Part shown: piece by piece, positions 34,353 through 44,221 of the stretch | How positions within the stretch are numbered: the stretch's first letter is position 1 | Layout: each line of letters opens with the position of its first letter | DNA from: Mycoplasmopsis bovis 8790 | Lineage (GTDB): Bacteria; Bacillota_I; Bacilli_A; Mycoplasmatales; Metamycoplasmataceae | Length of the DNA: 64,000 nucleotides | Assembly: GCF_005061465.1 (NCBI RefSeq) | Contig: NZ_LAUS01000008.1 | Coordinates: 124,001-188,000 of the forward strand | Direction: 5' to 3' | The notes under the pieces: generated by a model | What the model saw: only the letters and a program-made list of their open reading frames with translations | Told to the model about the DNA's origin: nothing | Database searches by the model: none | Translations under genes and position numbers: made by a program

Positions 34353-35750
34353 ATGAAGAAAAATAAATTCTATCTATTTTTAGGGGCTGCTCCTGTTTTA
34401 TCAGTACCATTGGTAGCTGCATCTTGTGGTGACAAGTACTTTAAAGAAACAGAAGTTGATGGTGTAAAAACTATTTCAACACTTGCACACATTACTTCTC
34501 GTAAGGGACTTAAACTAAGAGAAGGCTTAACTATTGAAAATGCGCCTAAAGCAACCTTTATAACTGATGAAGGTTCTGTTCACGATGAATCATTTAACCA
34601 ATCAGGATGAGAAGCAGTTCATAAAGTTTCTTACGAACTTGGATTAGACAAAGCTCAAGTTAGCGGCAACAAAAATTTAAGAAACAAAGTTTATGAACCT
34701 AAAAAAGGTCAATTAGTTGAAGCTTACAAAAACGCTATTGACAGTGGCTTCAAATACATTGTTCTTTGTGGATTCACACACAAAGCTTCACTTGTTGGTT
34801 TAGATGATAACTACATCAAGAAAATTAAAGATAATAACATTGTCTTTATTACTGTTGACTTTGATCTTTTCACAGATGATGATGCAAATGTTAAAACATT
34901 TATTAGCAAAATAGGTGAAGGACACTTAGTTCCAGTTATCTTTGACACTAAACAAGCTGCATATATAGCTGGACGCGCACTTGCAGATTACTTCTCACAA
35001 GTTTATAAAGACCAACCTGAAAAACGTACAATTGGTGCTTTTGGTGGTATTCCTTGACCTGCAGTTTCTGACTTTATAGCTGGTACTTTCCAAGGTATTA
35101 TTGACTGAAATAAAGAACACCCAGAAGCTAAGACTAAGTCATTAAATGAAACTATTGAGCTAAATACTTTATTTACTTCAGGAACACCTCAAGCTACTAC
35201 AGCTATTAACTCTGTAGTTAAAGCTACAGCTGCTTACCCTGTTGCTGGTTCATTATCAACTGACACAGCAAAAGAAATTAAAAAATTAGCTGATAAAGAT
35301 AAATTCATTATTGGTGTTGATGCTGACCAAAAGAATGCATTAAAAGGTCACAGAATCTTTACATCAGTTATGAAATTAATTGGTCAAGCAGTTTACAACA
35401 TTTTAGCTGACTTATATAGCAAAGGTGAAAACCAACTAGATCTTCAACCAGGATTTGAAATTGGTAAGAAGAATGGTACTCCAACAGTCTTTGGCTATGG
35501 TGACACTGAAGACAAACAATATGTAGGCGTTGCAACATCAGGATTATTAGATGATAAAAATGATGAAATAGCTAACAAAGCATTAAAAGATGCAACCGCA
35601 TACTATGTACAAAAGAAGACAGAGATTCAAAAATCTTTAAAAGATCAAATGGAAACAGCTAAAAAAGCATTAGGAAATAAATTTCCTACTGATCCTGGTG
35701 GTCAATTCCAAAAAATGGTTGACTGATTGGCTTCTGAAACAAGAAAATAA
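34353..35750 (+). CDS. BMP-family nucleoside-binding lipoprotein, P48-like
   Basis: 465 residues. The signal MKKNKFYLFLGAAPVLSVPLVAASC puts the lipidated Cys at 25. The mature part has BMP-domain features: TDEGSVHDESFNQSGWEAV near the N-terminus, VLCGFTHKASL, and GAFGGIPWPAVSDFIAGTF in the central hinge region. This matches PnrA/Med-type nucleoside-binding proteins and resembles the immunodominant P48 of M. agalactiae/bovis and M. fermentans (from memory). It is the likely binding protein for the permease/ATPase operon that starts 685 bases away on the other strand. AGGGATC lies upstream of the start, and a terminator follows. Confidence 0.9.
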
Positions 35751-35767
35751 CCTTAATAAACATAAAA

Positions 35768-35790
35768 AAACCGGGCTCGCTGCCTGGTTT
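35768..35790 (+). terminator. Rho-independent terminator after the P48-like gene
   Basis: A 9-bp stem AAACCGGGC/GCCTGGTTT (one G-T pair) with a TCGCT loop is followed by a T run. Confidence 0.85.
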
Positions 35791-35797
35791 TTGTATA

Positions 35798-36601
35798 TTA
35801 ATTTTTAACCAATCTTACTAATCTTATTAGATATACAAGTGCATATATATAGTCGTATGCTAATTTAAATCCAAAGTATATTGTTAGCTTCATGAACTCT
35901 TTTCTGGTTGAATCATTACTTACTGTAGCATTAAATGCTTTGTTGTATCTGCTAATTAATCATCAATCAATAGCCATATAACAAACCATTAAAGCAAATC
36001 CAAATGCAGGAATTAATGAATAAAGTCATGAGCTAAAAATGAAAGAACTTATTATTCAAATAAATAAGAAACTTATGAATATAAATATTGTTAATGCATA
36101 TGCTAGTTTAATTTTAATCAAATCAAAGTAGGCTAATATTGCCATAATAGCCATAATAACAATTGGAGCAATTATGACGCCAAAAGTTTGGGCAAGAGAT
36201 AAGTTTGTAATTTGTGCACCTTTAGCAAATGTTTCTAATAATTCAACAATTGCAAATGATAGTACAATAATTCCAAACAGAACCATACTTAATGTTATTA
36301 TGACAAGCTGCGTCCAAAAGTTCATTTTCAGACCTACAATGAATTCAACAAAAATAAATATTATTAACAAGAGCGAAAGCCCTATTGCTAAAAATATGTT
36401 TTGTTGCATATAAACTAATGCTTTGCTGAAGAATACAAGCATTACAATAGCACTAATAAACGCAACAAATGTAGAGTATGAAAATCAACCAACTGAAGCA
36501 CCTAGAAAAGCATTTTTCCTGCTTACTACTGATGTGGCTCTATTGAATCTGTTGAATTCATTTTGACTACTTTTTTGATTTTCTATCAATCTATTTTCCA
36601 T
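35798..36601 (-). CDS. Polytopic membrane protein of unknown function
   Basis: 267 residues from ATG at 36601 to TAA at 35798, continuous through TGA Trp codons. A hydrophilic N-terminus (MENRLIENQKSS) is followed by about six membrane helices, among them IFLAIGLSLLLIIFIFVEFIVG, LVIITLSMVLFGIIVLSFAIV, and VIIAPIVIMAIMAILAYF. The C-terminus is basic. There is no transporter signature I can name. It converges on the P48-like gene and is divergent from the SirTM operon across a 185-base gap. Confidence 0.72.
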
Positions 36602-36774
36602 AATTTGTATTATACATATAAATTAAAGTATGTTACCTTTCAATTTAATTGCTAATTTATACTTCATAGACTTTATAAATATGCTTAAAAAAGTAATTAA
36701 TAACATTTGCTTGTGCTTAATTTATCAAATTATGCTAAATTTTCCAAAAGCCCTATTTTATGCATCTTTAGTTT

Positions 36775-36780
36775 TATAAT
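36775..36780 (+). promoter_or_regulatory. -10 box of the SirTM operon, predicting a leaderless mRNA
   Basis: A perfect TATAAT ends six bases before the ATG at 36787. Transcription normally starts about 6-8 bases after the -10 box, so the mRNA would begin at or beside the start codon. No Shine-Dalgarno sequence precedes the ATG. Confidence 0.55.
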
Positions 36781-36786
36781 TTAACT

Positions 36787-37788
36787 ATGAAGATAAGCAT
36801 TCTTGACCATGGATTATTAACTATCCAAAATGATTATTCAAAAGCATATAATGAAGTTATTGAGCTTTGTCAATATGCAAAAGATTTAGGCTTTTACTCA
36901 TTTTGGATTAGTGAACAACACAATGTGAACTCACTAGTTATTTCTAGTCCGCTTATTCTTCTTAATCATTTAGCTAATAAGGTTGACAAAATCAAATTAG
37001 GTTGTGGTGGAATTATGCTTGCTAATTATCAAGCATATAATGTCGCTGAGCAAATTCAGACACTTAATTTGTTACATCCTGATCGTTTTATTTACGGATT
37101 TGGCTCAAATATAGGTACAAAAGAGACAATTGAGTTACTTAAACCCTCATTAACTTCTGAAGAATTCCAACAAAAGCTTTTGGAAGTGGATAATTACATT
37201 AACAGCAAAAGTATTATCTCTTTAAGAGTTAATCCTAATATTGACCAAAAAATTATGCCGGTTATGCTTGTTACATCAGAACAAAGCGCAATATTTGCCG
37301 CTAAGCACAAATTTGCAATAAATTATGGATGATTTTTAAATCCGTCAATAATTTATGCTGAAACTGTAATTAATTCGTACTTTGAAGCCTATAAAACAGC
37401 TTGAAATGAAAACCCGCCAGACATTGGAATTAGTGTAAATATCGTGAGTGGAATAGACTCTGCAAGTGCATGTAAAAATCACGATTTACTTGCGTTTTAT
37501 CGTTCTTTTGTAAACCCTAATGAATTTTCTTTCTTTCCGACCTACAAAGATTTTGATTTATCTCGCCTTGATGATGAACAAAGAAAAAACTTTGTGCGTT
37601 TACGCAAAAGCATTTTCAATGTCTTTGATAGAAAAGATATCGATCGACTTAATAAGTTATGCTTAGATTTGAAAGTAAATCATTTGATGATTTTGCCAAC
37701 TTTAGCGAATATAAATGAGCGTAAAATAGCTATCAAGAATGTTGCAGATTTTTATTTTAAAAGGAGTGAAAATGAAAAAAGTTGTTAA
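36787..37788 (+). CDS. Luciferase-like (LLM) flavin-dependent oxidoreductase
   Basis: 333 residues, continuous through two TGA Trp codons. The start of the barrel is seen in KISILDHGLL, YAKDLGFYSFWISEQHN is the typical LLM segment (F/W-x-x-EHH-like), and IKLGCGGIMLANYQAYNVAEQIQTLNLLHPDRFIYGFG is the conserved core (SG-motif then R-x-x-x-G-x-G). It is expected to use FMN. It is the first gene of the lipoyl/SirTM operon and its end overlaps the GcvH-like gene by 17 bases. LLM proteins are known partners in extended SirTM operons, where their role is thought to be linked to oxidative or redox chemistry; that link is taken from the literature, not from this sequence. Confidence 0.87.
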
Positions 37789-38116
37789 ATATTTAGTTGT
37801 TGAAAAATTAGAAGGAAAAGAACAATACTACTTAAGATTTACACCTGAAATGCAAGATGACATAGGAACAATTGGCTTTATTCAATATAAAAACACAGAT
37901 AAAAAAGTTTTACACAAAGATGACATTTTCTTAAATTTAGAAGCTTCAAAGGCTATTTTGACACTTAAAATGCCTTTTGATGCCTCTGTTGTTGAAATTA
38001 ATAAGGCTGCGATGGCAAACCCTAAATTATTAAGTTCTCCTAATGACAGTGAAAACTGAGTAATGATTTTAAGTGATATAGATCCTAAAACTTTAGAACA
38101 ACTAGAAGACTTTTAA
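37772..38116 (+). CDS. GcvH-like lipoyl-carrier protein (GcvH-L)
   Basis: 114 residues from the ATG after AAGGAGTG; an in-frame start at 37739 lies inside the LLM gene and lacks a ribosome site. The lipoyl-domain fold shows in DIGTIGFIQY and the LEASKAILTLKMP hairpin; Lys60 is the expected lipoylation site. The last part (SPNDSENWVMILSDIDPKTLEQLEDF) matches GcvH C-termini. No other glycine-cleavage gene is present, so it is probably the GcvH-L of a SirTM operon, serving as the modified substrate and not as a glycine decarboxylase subunit. Confidence 0.87.
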
Positions 38117-38117
38117 T

Positions 38118-38987
38118 ATGCTGAAATTAAATTCTATTAAAGAACTAGATGCATTAATTAATGAAGCTGATGCAATTGTTATTGGCATTGGCTCAGGAAT
38201 GACTAGTGCAGATGGCATAGGTTATAGCGGAGCTAGATTTGTCGAAAATTTTAAAGATTTTATTGATGAATTTAAATTCTTAGATATGCTACAAGCCAGT
38301 GTATATCATTTTGATGATATACAGAATTATTGAGCATTTCACTCAAGATTTATGAAGCTTAATTACTTTGACCAACCAGCAAGCGAAAGTTTCTTAAAAC
38401 TTAAGGAATACTTAAAAGATAAAAACTATCACATAATAACTACTAACAGTGATAATTCATTAGAAGCGGCTGATTTTGATTCTGAAAAGATTTTTTATAT
38501 TCAAGGTAAATACAACCTTCTTCAGTGTTCAAAGATGTGTCATAATACACTTTATTCAAATGATAAAGTTGTTTATGAAATGATTGAAAAGCAAAAGAAT
38601 ATGAAAGTTCCTTTAGAAATTATTCCGCGATGTCCAAAATGCAATGAGTTCTTGGAAGTAAATAAAAGACTTAAAGGCAAGGGAATGGTTGAGGATTCGC
38701 GTTTTTTTGAAGAGAAGAAAATGTATGAAGACTTTATTTATAGGCATAAAAGTCAAAAAATTCTTTTCTGAGAAATTGGGGTTGGTTATTCAACACCAAC
38801 ATTAATTAAGTTTCCTTTTTGAGAAATGACAAAAGAATATTTAAGCTCAAAATACATTGCTATGAACAATAAATCATACAGAACACCTTTAGAAATAAGA
38901 CAAAGAACCTATGTTTGAACAGATGACATAAAAGATACAATTAATAAATTATTAGAGGTTAAAAATGATATTAGTAGAACCAATTAG
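38118..38987 (+). CDS. Class M sirtuin (SirTM), putative protein ADP-ribosyltransferase
   Basis: 289 residues, continuous through TGA Trp codons. The NAD-binding loop is IGIGSGMTSADGIGYSG; TTNSDNSLEAADF corresponds to the sirtuin TQNxD segment. The position of the catalytic His (usually HG) is Gln in IQGKYNLL, a class M trait. Zinc ligands are CSKMC and CPKC. EIGVGYSTPTLIKFPFWEMT is a SirTM-type segment. Class M sirtuins are known to mono-ADP-ribosylate lipoylated GcvH-L instead of deacetylating. It starts one base after the GcvH-L stop and overlaps the next ligase gene by 23 bases, indicating tight coupling. Confidence 0.85.
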
Positions 38988-40002
38988 AAATGGTAAATAT
39001 GTTAAGGATGGCGCATATTGACTAGCTATTCAAATTTGAGCAATGAACCATTTAAGATTAAATGAAAAAATCGTTTTTCCAGGTATAGCTGCTCCGCATA
39101 TTCAATTAGGATATTTCCAAAATCCTGAAGTTGAAGTTAACTTTAAATATTTAAAAGAACACAATTTGGAAGTTGTTCGTCGTAACACAGGTGGTGGTGC
39201 TATTTATATTGATGACAATTCTGTTAATGTTTGTTATTTAATTCCATATGACGAAAAAGACAATATTTTAGGCAACTATGACAAATTTTACGAACCTACA
39301 ATCAAAATGTTGAAAGAATTAGGTGCCAAAAATGTTGTTCAATCTGGTAAGAATGACTTAACAATTGATGGAAGAAAAGTAAGTGGTGCTGCTATGATGC
39401 TAAACGGAGATGTAATTTATGGCGGAAACTCACTTTTATATAAAGTTGACTATGATGCAATGGTGGATTCATTAAATCCTAACCGTAAAAAAATCGAGGC
39501 TAAGGGTGTTAAATCAATAAGACAAAGAGTTGCGCCTTTAAGTGATTACTTTGACGAACAATACCGTAATTTAGACATTTTCGAATTTAAAGACCTAGTT
39601 ATTAAAAAGTTATTTGGTGTTGATGACTTAAGTAAAGTTAAGCGTTATGAGTTAACAGAACAAGACTGAGCACAAGTTGATGAATTAGTTAATACTAAAT
39701 ATAAAAACTGAGACTGAAACTATGGATTAAGTCCTAGATATGAATATAACCGTGATGCTCGTTTAGCTATTGGTACAATTAACTTCTCTCTTGCTGTCGA
39801 AGGCCAAAGAATTGAAAAAATCAAAATAAGCGGTGACTTCTTTACTAAAAAAGATATTACAGAATTAGAAAAAGCTTTAGTTGGCACAAAAATGACTTTT
39901 GATGATTTAGTTAAAGCTTTTAAAGATGCTGATATACAAAGCTACTTCTTTAATGAAATAAACCCAGAAGAAGTTTCAAAAATAATTTTAGATGAAGAAT
40001 AA
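38965..40002 (+). CDS. Lipoate-protein ligase A paralogue 1 (LplA2-type)
   Basis: 345 residues. VVRRNTGGGAIYIDD is the lipoyl-AMP-binding RRxTGGGxV motif, though the usual His (YHD) is Ile. SGKNDLTIDGRKVSGAAMM carries the catalytic Lys and conserved S-G-A. A C-terminal accessory domain is present from about residue 240. The enzyme should activate lipoate with ATP and attach it to a carrier Lys, here most likely GcvH-L Lys60. The start is inside the SirTM gene, 20-odd bases before its stop. A nearby hairpin follows and a close paralogue lies downstream. Confidence 0.88.
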
Positions 40003-40008
40003 GAACAG

Positions 40009-40039
40009 TATTGATTTATGCTTTATTCATAAATCAATA
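40009..40039 (+). terminator. Hairpin between the two ligase genes (possible attenuator)
   Basis: A perfect 12-bp stem TATTGATTTATG/CATAAATCAATA with a 7-base loop is followed by TTTTT. It is terminator-like, but lies inside an apparent operon, so it may reduce expression of the second ligase and OYE genes. Confidence 0.5.
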
Positions 40040-40071
40040 TTTTTAAATATAGCTGTTTTATAGGGGTATAT

Positions 40072-41118
40072 ATGATTTTAATTGAGCCAATTAGAAACGG
40101 TAAATACATAAAAGATGGAGCTTATTATCTAGCTACTCAAATATGAGCACTAAACCATCTAAAATTTGATGAAATTGTTGCTTTTCCTGCTGTGTTAGAC
40201 CCTTATGTTCAAATAGGATATTTTCAAAATCCAGAAGTTGAAGTTAACTTCAAATATTTAAAAGAACATAATATTCCAATTGTGCGCAGGGACACTGGTG
40301 GTGGTGCAATATATATTGACAGCAATCAAATGGGAATTTGCTATTTAATCCCATACAAAAATAATGAAAACATTTTAGGTAACTATGAAAAATTCTTAGA
40401 GCCAGCAATAAGAATTATTAAAGAGTTAGGAGCTAAAAATGTGATTCAGTCAGGCAAAAATGATCTAACTATTGATGGCTTTAAGGTAAGTGGTGCAGCT
40501 ATGGCATTAATTGGTGACACAATTTATGGTGGCAATACTTACATATATAAAATTGATTATGATGCTATGTCACAGGTTCTAAAGCCTAATCGCAAGAAAA
40601 TAGAGGCTAAAGGAATTAAATCAGTAAGACAAAGAATTGCTCAATTAAGTGACTATTTTAATGAGCCATATAAAAATATGGATATTTTTGAATTTAAAGA
40701 TTTAGTAGTTAAAAAATTATTTAATGTTCAAGATTTAAATGAAATCAAAAGATATGTTTTAACAGAGCAAGATTGAGAGCAAATTGATGAGTTGGTTAAC
40801 ACTAAATATAAAAACTGAGACTGAAATTATGGTCTAAGTCCTATATATGAATATAACCGTGATGCACGATTAGCAATTGGCACAATTAACTTTTCACTAG
40901 ATATAGAAGGTCAAAAAATTAAAAAAATTAAAATAAGTGGAGACTTTTTTGCTAAAAAAAATATTGCTGAATTAGAAAAGTCTTTGGTGGGTGTTAAGTT
41001 AGATTATGATGAATTGTTAAATGCTATAAATAAGGCAAATTTAGCTGAATACTTTTTTAACAATATAAGTGCAGAAGATGTTGTGAAAGTAATATTAAGT
41101 GAGGTAGATGATGAATAA
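40072..41118 (+). CDS. Lipoate-protein ligase A paralogue 2 (LplA2-type)
   Basis: 348 residues, closely similar to the upstream paralogue throughout, including the N-terminal MILIEPIRNGKYIKDGAYY and the GKNDLTIDGFKVSGAAM segment. RRDTGGGAIYID again has Ile in place of the motif His. A short AGGGG precedes the ATG. The last 8-11 bases overlap the OYE gene. The duplication is recent enough for long blocks to be conserved at DNA level (inference). One copy may act on GcvH-L and the other on a dehydrogenase E2 subunit encoded elsewhere. Confidence 0.88.
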
Positions 41119-42292
41119 ATACTCACCATTATTTACACCTTTTAAGCTTAAAAACTTTGTTTTAAAAAATCGTTTTGTTCTTTCTCCTATGACTTTAAGC
41201 TTAGCAACTAAAGATGGAAAAGTTACTAAAGAAGAAGAAAACTATTCAGAGCGCAGAGCCAATTGTGCTCCATTACTTATTTCTGGTGGAACTTATTTTG
41301 ACGAATTTGGTCAACTTTTTGAATATGGATATAGCGCTAAGAGTGATGATGATATTGAATCGTTAAAAAAATTAGCTAAAGCAATGAAATCTAAAGGCAA
41401 TATAGCAATTTTGCAACTAGCTCATGCTGGCAAATTTTCAAAAGCTAGCTTAAAAAAGCATGGTTTTCTTTATGGGCCTTCTTATGAAAAAAACCATATT
41501 CCTGTAGAGCATGAAGTCTTTGAATTAAGCATAGAGCAAATTAAGCAAATAGTCAAAGATTATGCTTCAGCCACAGAAAGAGCTATAAAAGCTGGTTTTG
41601 ACGGAATTGAGATTTCAATGGCTCAAAGATTGCTAATACAAACATTTTTTAGTTCAATTGTTAATAAAAGAAACGATGAATATTCATCAAAAACTTTTGA
41701 AAACAGATCAAGACTATGTTTAGAAATTGTTGAAGAAATAAGAGAAGTTATTGATAAGAATGCAAGCAAGGATTTTATATTTGGGTTTCGTGCAACCCCA
41801 GAAGAAACATATGGGCCTGAATTAGGATATAGTGTCTTGGATTTTATAGATCTTGTAGAAGCAATTATTTCTAAAGGAAAAATTGATTATTTAGCAATTG
41901 CTTCCTGAGGTCATGATATTTATCTTAATAAAGTAAGATCTGACAACCAATATAAGGGTGAACTTATAAATAAAGTTATTTATAATAAGTTTAAGGGAAG
42001 GCTTCCTATTATATCTTCCGGAGGAGTAAACACACCTCAAAAATGCCTAGATGCATTAAAATATTCAGATTTAGTGGGTTTAAGTTCAGTGTTTGTTGCA
42101 GATCCTGAGTTTGTTAGAAAAATAGAAAATAATGAAGAGGATAAAATAAACTTATCAATAAAATTTAAACAGTTAAATGAATTAGCTATTCCTGAAGCAT
42201 CATTTAAAGGAATAGTTGAAATGTTTGGCTTTTGCGAAACAATTCCTACTGAATCATTAAAAACACTAGAAGAAAACTCTAAACAACAATAA
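41108..42292 (+). CDS. Old Yellow Enzyme-like flavin oxidoreductase lacking the catalytic His pair
   Basis: 394 residues from ATG 41108; a second ATG at 41111 fits the GAGG site slightly better. The TIM barrel is seen in NRFVLSPMTLSLA, LQLAHAGKFS (FMN-binding) and RNDEYSS. In place of the EIHGAH motif, which carries the substrate-binding His pair in YqjM-type enzymes, it has EISMAQ, so both His residues are replaced (Ser and Gln). It may bind FMN but reduce an unusual substrate or none. It is the last gene of the SirTM operon and ends at a terminator. Confidence 0.85.
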
Positions 42293-42294
42293 AC

Positions 42295-42317
42295 AAAAAA
42301 GCCGTAAAGGCTTTTTT
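42295..42317. terminator. Bidirectional terminator between the OYE and esterase genes
   Basis: The stem AAAAAAGCC/GGCTTTTTT with a GTAAA loop has A on the left and T on the right. The gap between the two convergent genes is only 51 bases. Confidence 0.85.
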
Positions 42318-42343
42318 ATAGTGCTTTTAGCAGTTTTTTGAAT

Positions 42344-43135
42344 CTATGAATTCAAAAACTCTTCAACAATTTTAATAAAGTTGTTTCAGTCTTCTTCAAA
42401 CATCATATGTCCTGTTTTTGGCATTCATAATGCTTTTACGTTCTTTACATTTTCTTTAAAATATTGCATACAAAGATCTCTGTCAACAACACCATCATCT
42501 TCACCTAAAATAAGCAATGCTGGAACATTCACTGAATTAAGAGCTAATTCTAATTTGTCATGAAATTCGTTACTTATTAAATATTGACCTAGTTTTGTAA
42601 TTGTTGGATTATTAAAATCATAAGGATCAAATGTGTTTTTAACTAATCTCATTCATGATTCATTAGATGTAAACTTGGTAACATCATAATATAAAGACTT
42701 AAAAAAACCTATAAACTCATCGAAATTTTTAGGAAAATAATCTCTAAGAAAAGCTTCGGTAACGTTTTGAGAAGACTTATTTGTTGGTGCTAAATAAATT
42801 AATTTTTTAAATAATTCAGGCTTTTTTTGATAAGCTAACGAAATAGTTCCCCCACCCATAGAATGACCAATTAAAATAATGTTTTTTAGCTTATTGTCTT
42901 CAATAAACTTGATTAATAAGTCAGAATAACATTCTACAGTAGCTTCATCACCTTCTTTAATTACTGTATGGTTATTACCAGGAAATTGAAGAGCATAATA
43001 ATTAGACTTTGTTCAATAATTCTCAAAAATTTTAAAAGAGTTTGGTGAAGAATTAAAGCCATGACAAAAAATTATATTTTCATCTGGATTATCATTGTCT
43101 TTAAAAACATAATCATATTTATAAATAATGCTCAT
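42344..43135 (-). CDS. Alpha/beta-hydrolase (esterase/lipase), copy 1
   Basis: 263 residues. NIIFCHGFNS forms the oxyanion-hole region, and IGHSMGGGT is the nucleophile elbow with catalytic Ser. LLILGEDDGVVD carries the acid Asp, and the GHMMFEE segment carries the catalytic His, so the triad is complete. No signal peptide is present, so it probably acts in the cytoplasm on short-chain esters. Two or more Trp codons are TGA. It starts two bases after the paralogue's stop and probably shares its mRNA. Confidence 0.87.
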
Positions 43136-43137
43136 AG

Positions 43138-43923
43138 TTATTTATCCAAAAATGGTTCTAATATATTAATGAATGAATTTCAATCTTCAAGGTACATCAT
43201 ATGTCCTGTTTTAGGAATCCAATGTGTTTCAACATTTTGGACATATTTTTTAAAGTAATCAATGCATTCTTGCCTTAAGATAACACCATCTTTTTCGCCT
43301 AAAATTAGAAGCGTAGGAACTTTAATTATTTTTAAAGTTTCTTCAATAGCTTCAAAAACTCTCATATCTGGTGTGCCTAATTTTACAATATCAGGATTAT
43401 TATATAAATAAGGATCAAAATTTTCTTTTTGCTCTTTTACTCATTCAGGATCAGATGTAAATTTAGATATATCGTAATATAATGAACGCATTAAGTCTAA
43501 AAAGCCTTCATAGTCTTGTGGAAAGTAGTCTTTTTTGTATCTATCAAATAATGCTAAAGCCGGCTTGTTCATTGGAGCAATATAAACTAATTTCTTAAAT
43601 AAATCTGGTCTCATTTGATATGCTAAAGAAATTGTCCCGCCACCTAATGAGTGACCTATAAGTGTCACATTTTTTAAATTATTTTTTTCTACAAATTCAA
43701 CAACTAATCTTGCAAAACAAAACACGCTAGGTTCGTCACCTTCTAAAACAGGTGTTAAATTGCTAGCAGGAAATTGTAAAGCATAGTAATTCGATTTTGT
43801 TCAATAGTTTTTAAAAATATCAAATCTGTCTGCTGTTGAATTTAATCCGTGGCAAAAAATAATGTTTTCGTCTGGGTTGTTATTATCTTTAAAAACAACA
43901 TTGTATTTATAAATTGGTTTCAT
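43138..43923 (-). CDS. Alpha/beta-hydrolase (esterase/lipase), copy 2
   Basis: 261 residues, paralogous to copy 1: IGHSLGGGT nucleophile elbow, LLILGEKDGVI with the acid Asp, and GHMMYLEDW with the His. The two proteins share segments such as LYYDISKF and KLVYIAPMNK. The ATG at 43923 is first in the pair. Both copies contain a complete catalytic triad, so neither looks decayed. The substrates are unknown. Confidence 0.87.
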
Positions 43924-43960
43924 ATAAAAATTATACATTTAAGCCTATAAAACTAATGTA

Positions 43961-43995
43961 TAAGAAAAAAATAAAAATGCTCTCTTCCGAGAACA
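43961..43995 (-). terminator. Terminator after the tRNA pair
   Basis: The minus-strand stem TGTTCTC/GAGAGCA with a GGAA loop (one G-T pair) is followed by TTTTTATTTTTTT. Confidence 0.7.
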
Positions 43996-43997
43996 TA

Positions 43998-44072
43998 TGG
44001 CTGCCCCAGTTAGATTCGAACTAACGCGTGACGGAACCAAAACCCGTTGCCTTACCGCTTGGCTATGGGGCA
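43998..44072 (-). tRNA. tRNA-Gln (anticodon TTG)
   Basis: 75 bases including an encoded CCA. The acceptor stem TGCCCCA/TGGGGCA, the loop with anticodon TTG (stem ACGGG/TCCGT), and the T-loop GTTCGAATC are all visible. Discriminator base is G. Confidence 0.93.
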
Positions 44073-44076
44073 AAAA

Positions 44077-44160
44077 TGGTGGAGGGGGAGGGATTCGAAC
44101 CCCCGAACCGTGAGGAAGTGGGTTACAGCCACCCGCGTTTGGCCGCTTCGCTACCCCTCC
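44077..44160 (-). tRNA. tRNA-Tyr (anticodon GTA)
   Basis: 84 bases including CCA, with a long variable arm as in bacterial tRNA-Tyr. The anticodon loop is CTGTAAC on stem GGTGG/CCACT; the T-loop is GTTCGAATC. The acceptor stem is GGAGGGG/CCCCTCC. A TATAAT -10 box on the minus strand lies at 44190-44195. Only 4 bases separate it from tRNA-Gln, so the two are co-transcribed. Confidence 0.93.
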
Positions 44161-44164
44161 AAAA

Positions 44165-44195
44165 GCTATTATTAAAAAATAGCAAAAATATTATA
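44165..44195 (-). promoter_or_regulatory. tRNA promoter -10 box overlapping a weak hairpin
   Basis: On the minus strand TATAAT occupies 44195-44190, some 30 bases before tRNA-Tyr. Just after it comes a 6-bp stem GCTATT/AATAGC followed by TTTT, which could terminate the dnaA-dnaN-S4 transcript. Confidence 0.45.
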
Positions 44196-44221
44196 ACATT
44201 AAAATAAAATAATATAATTAT

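Noticed and set aside
37772-38116. GcvH as part of a glycine cleavage system
   Set aside because: No gcvT, gcvP or lpd is present here, and the sirtuin, ligase and LLM neighbours fit a GcvH-L role better.
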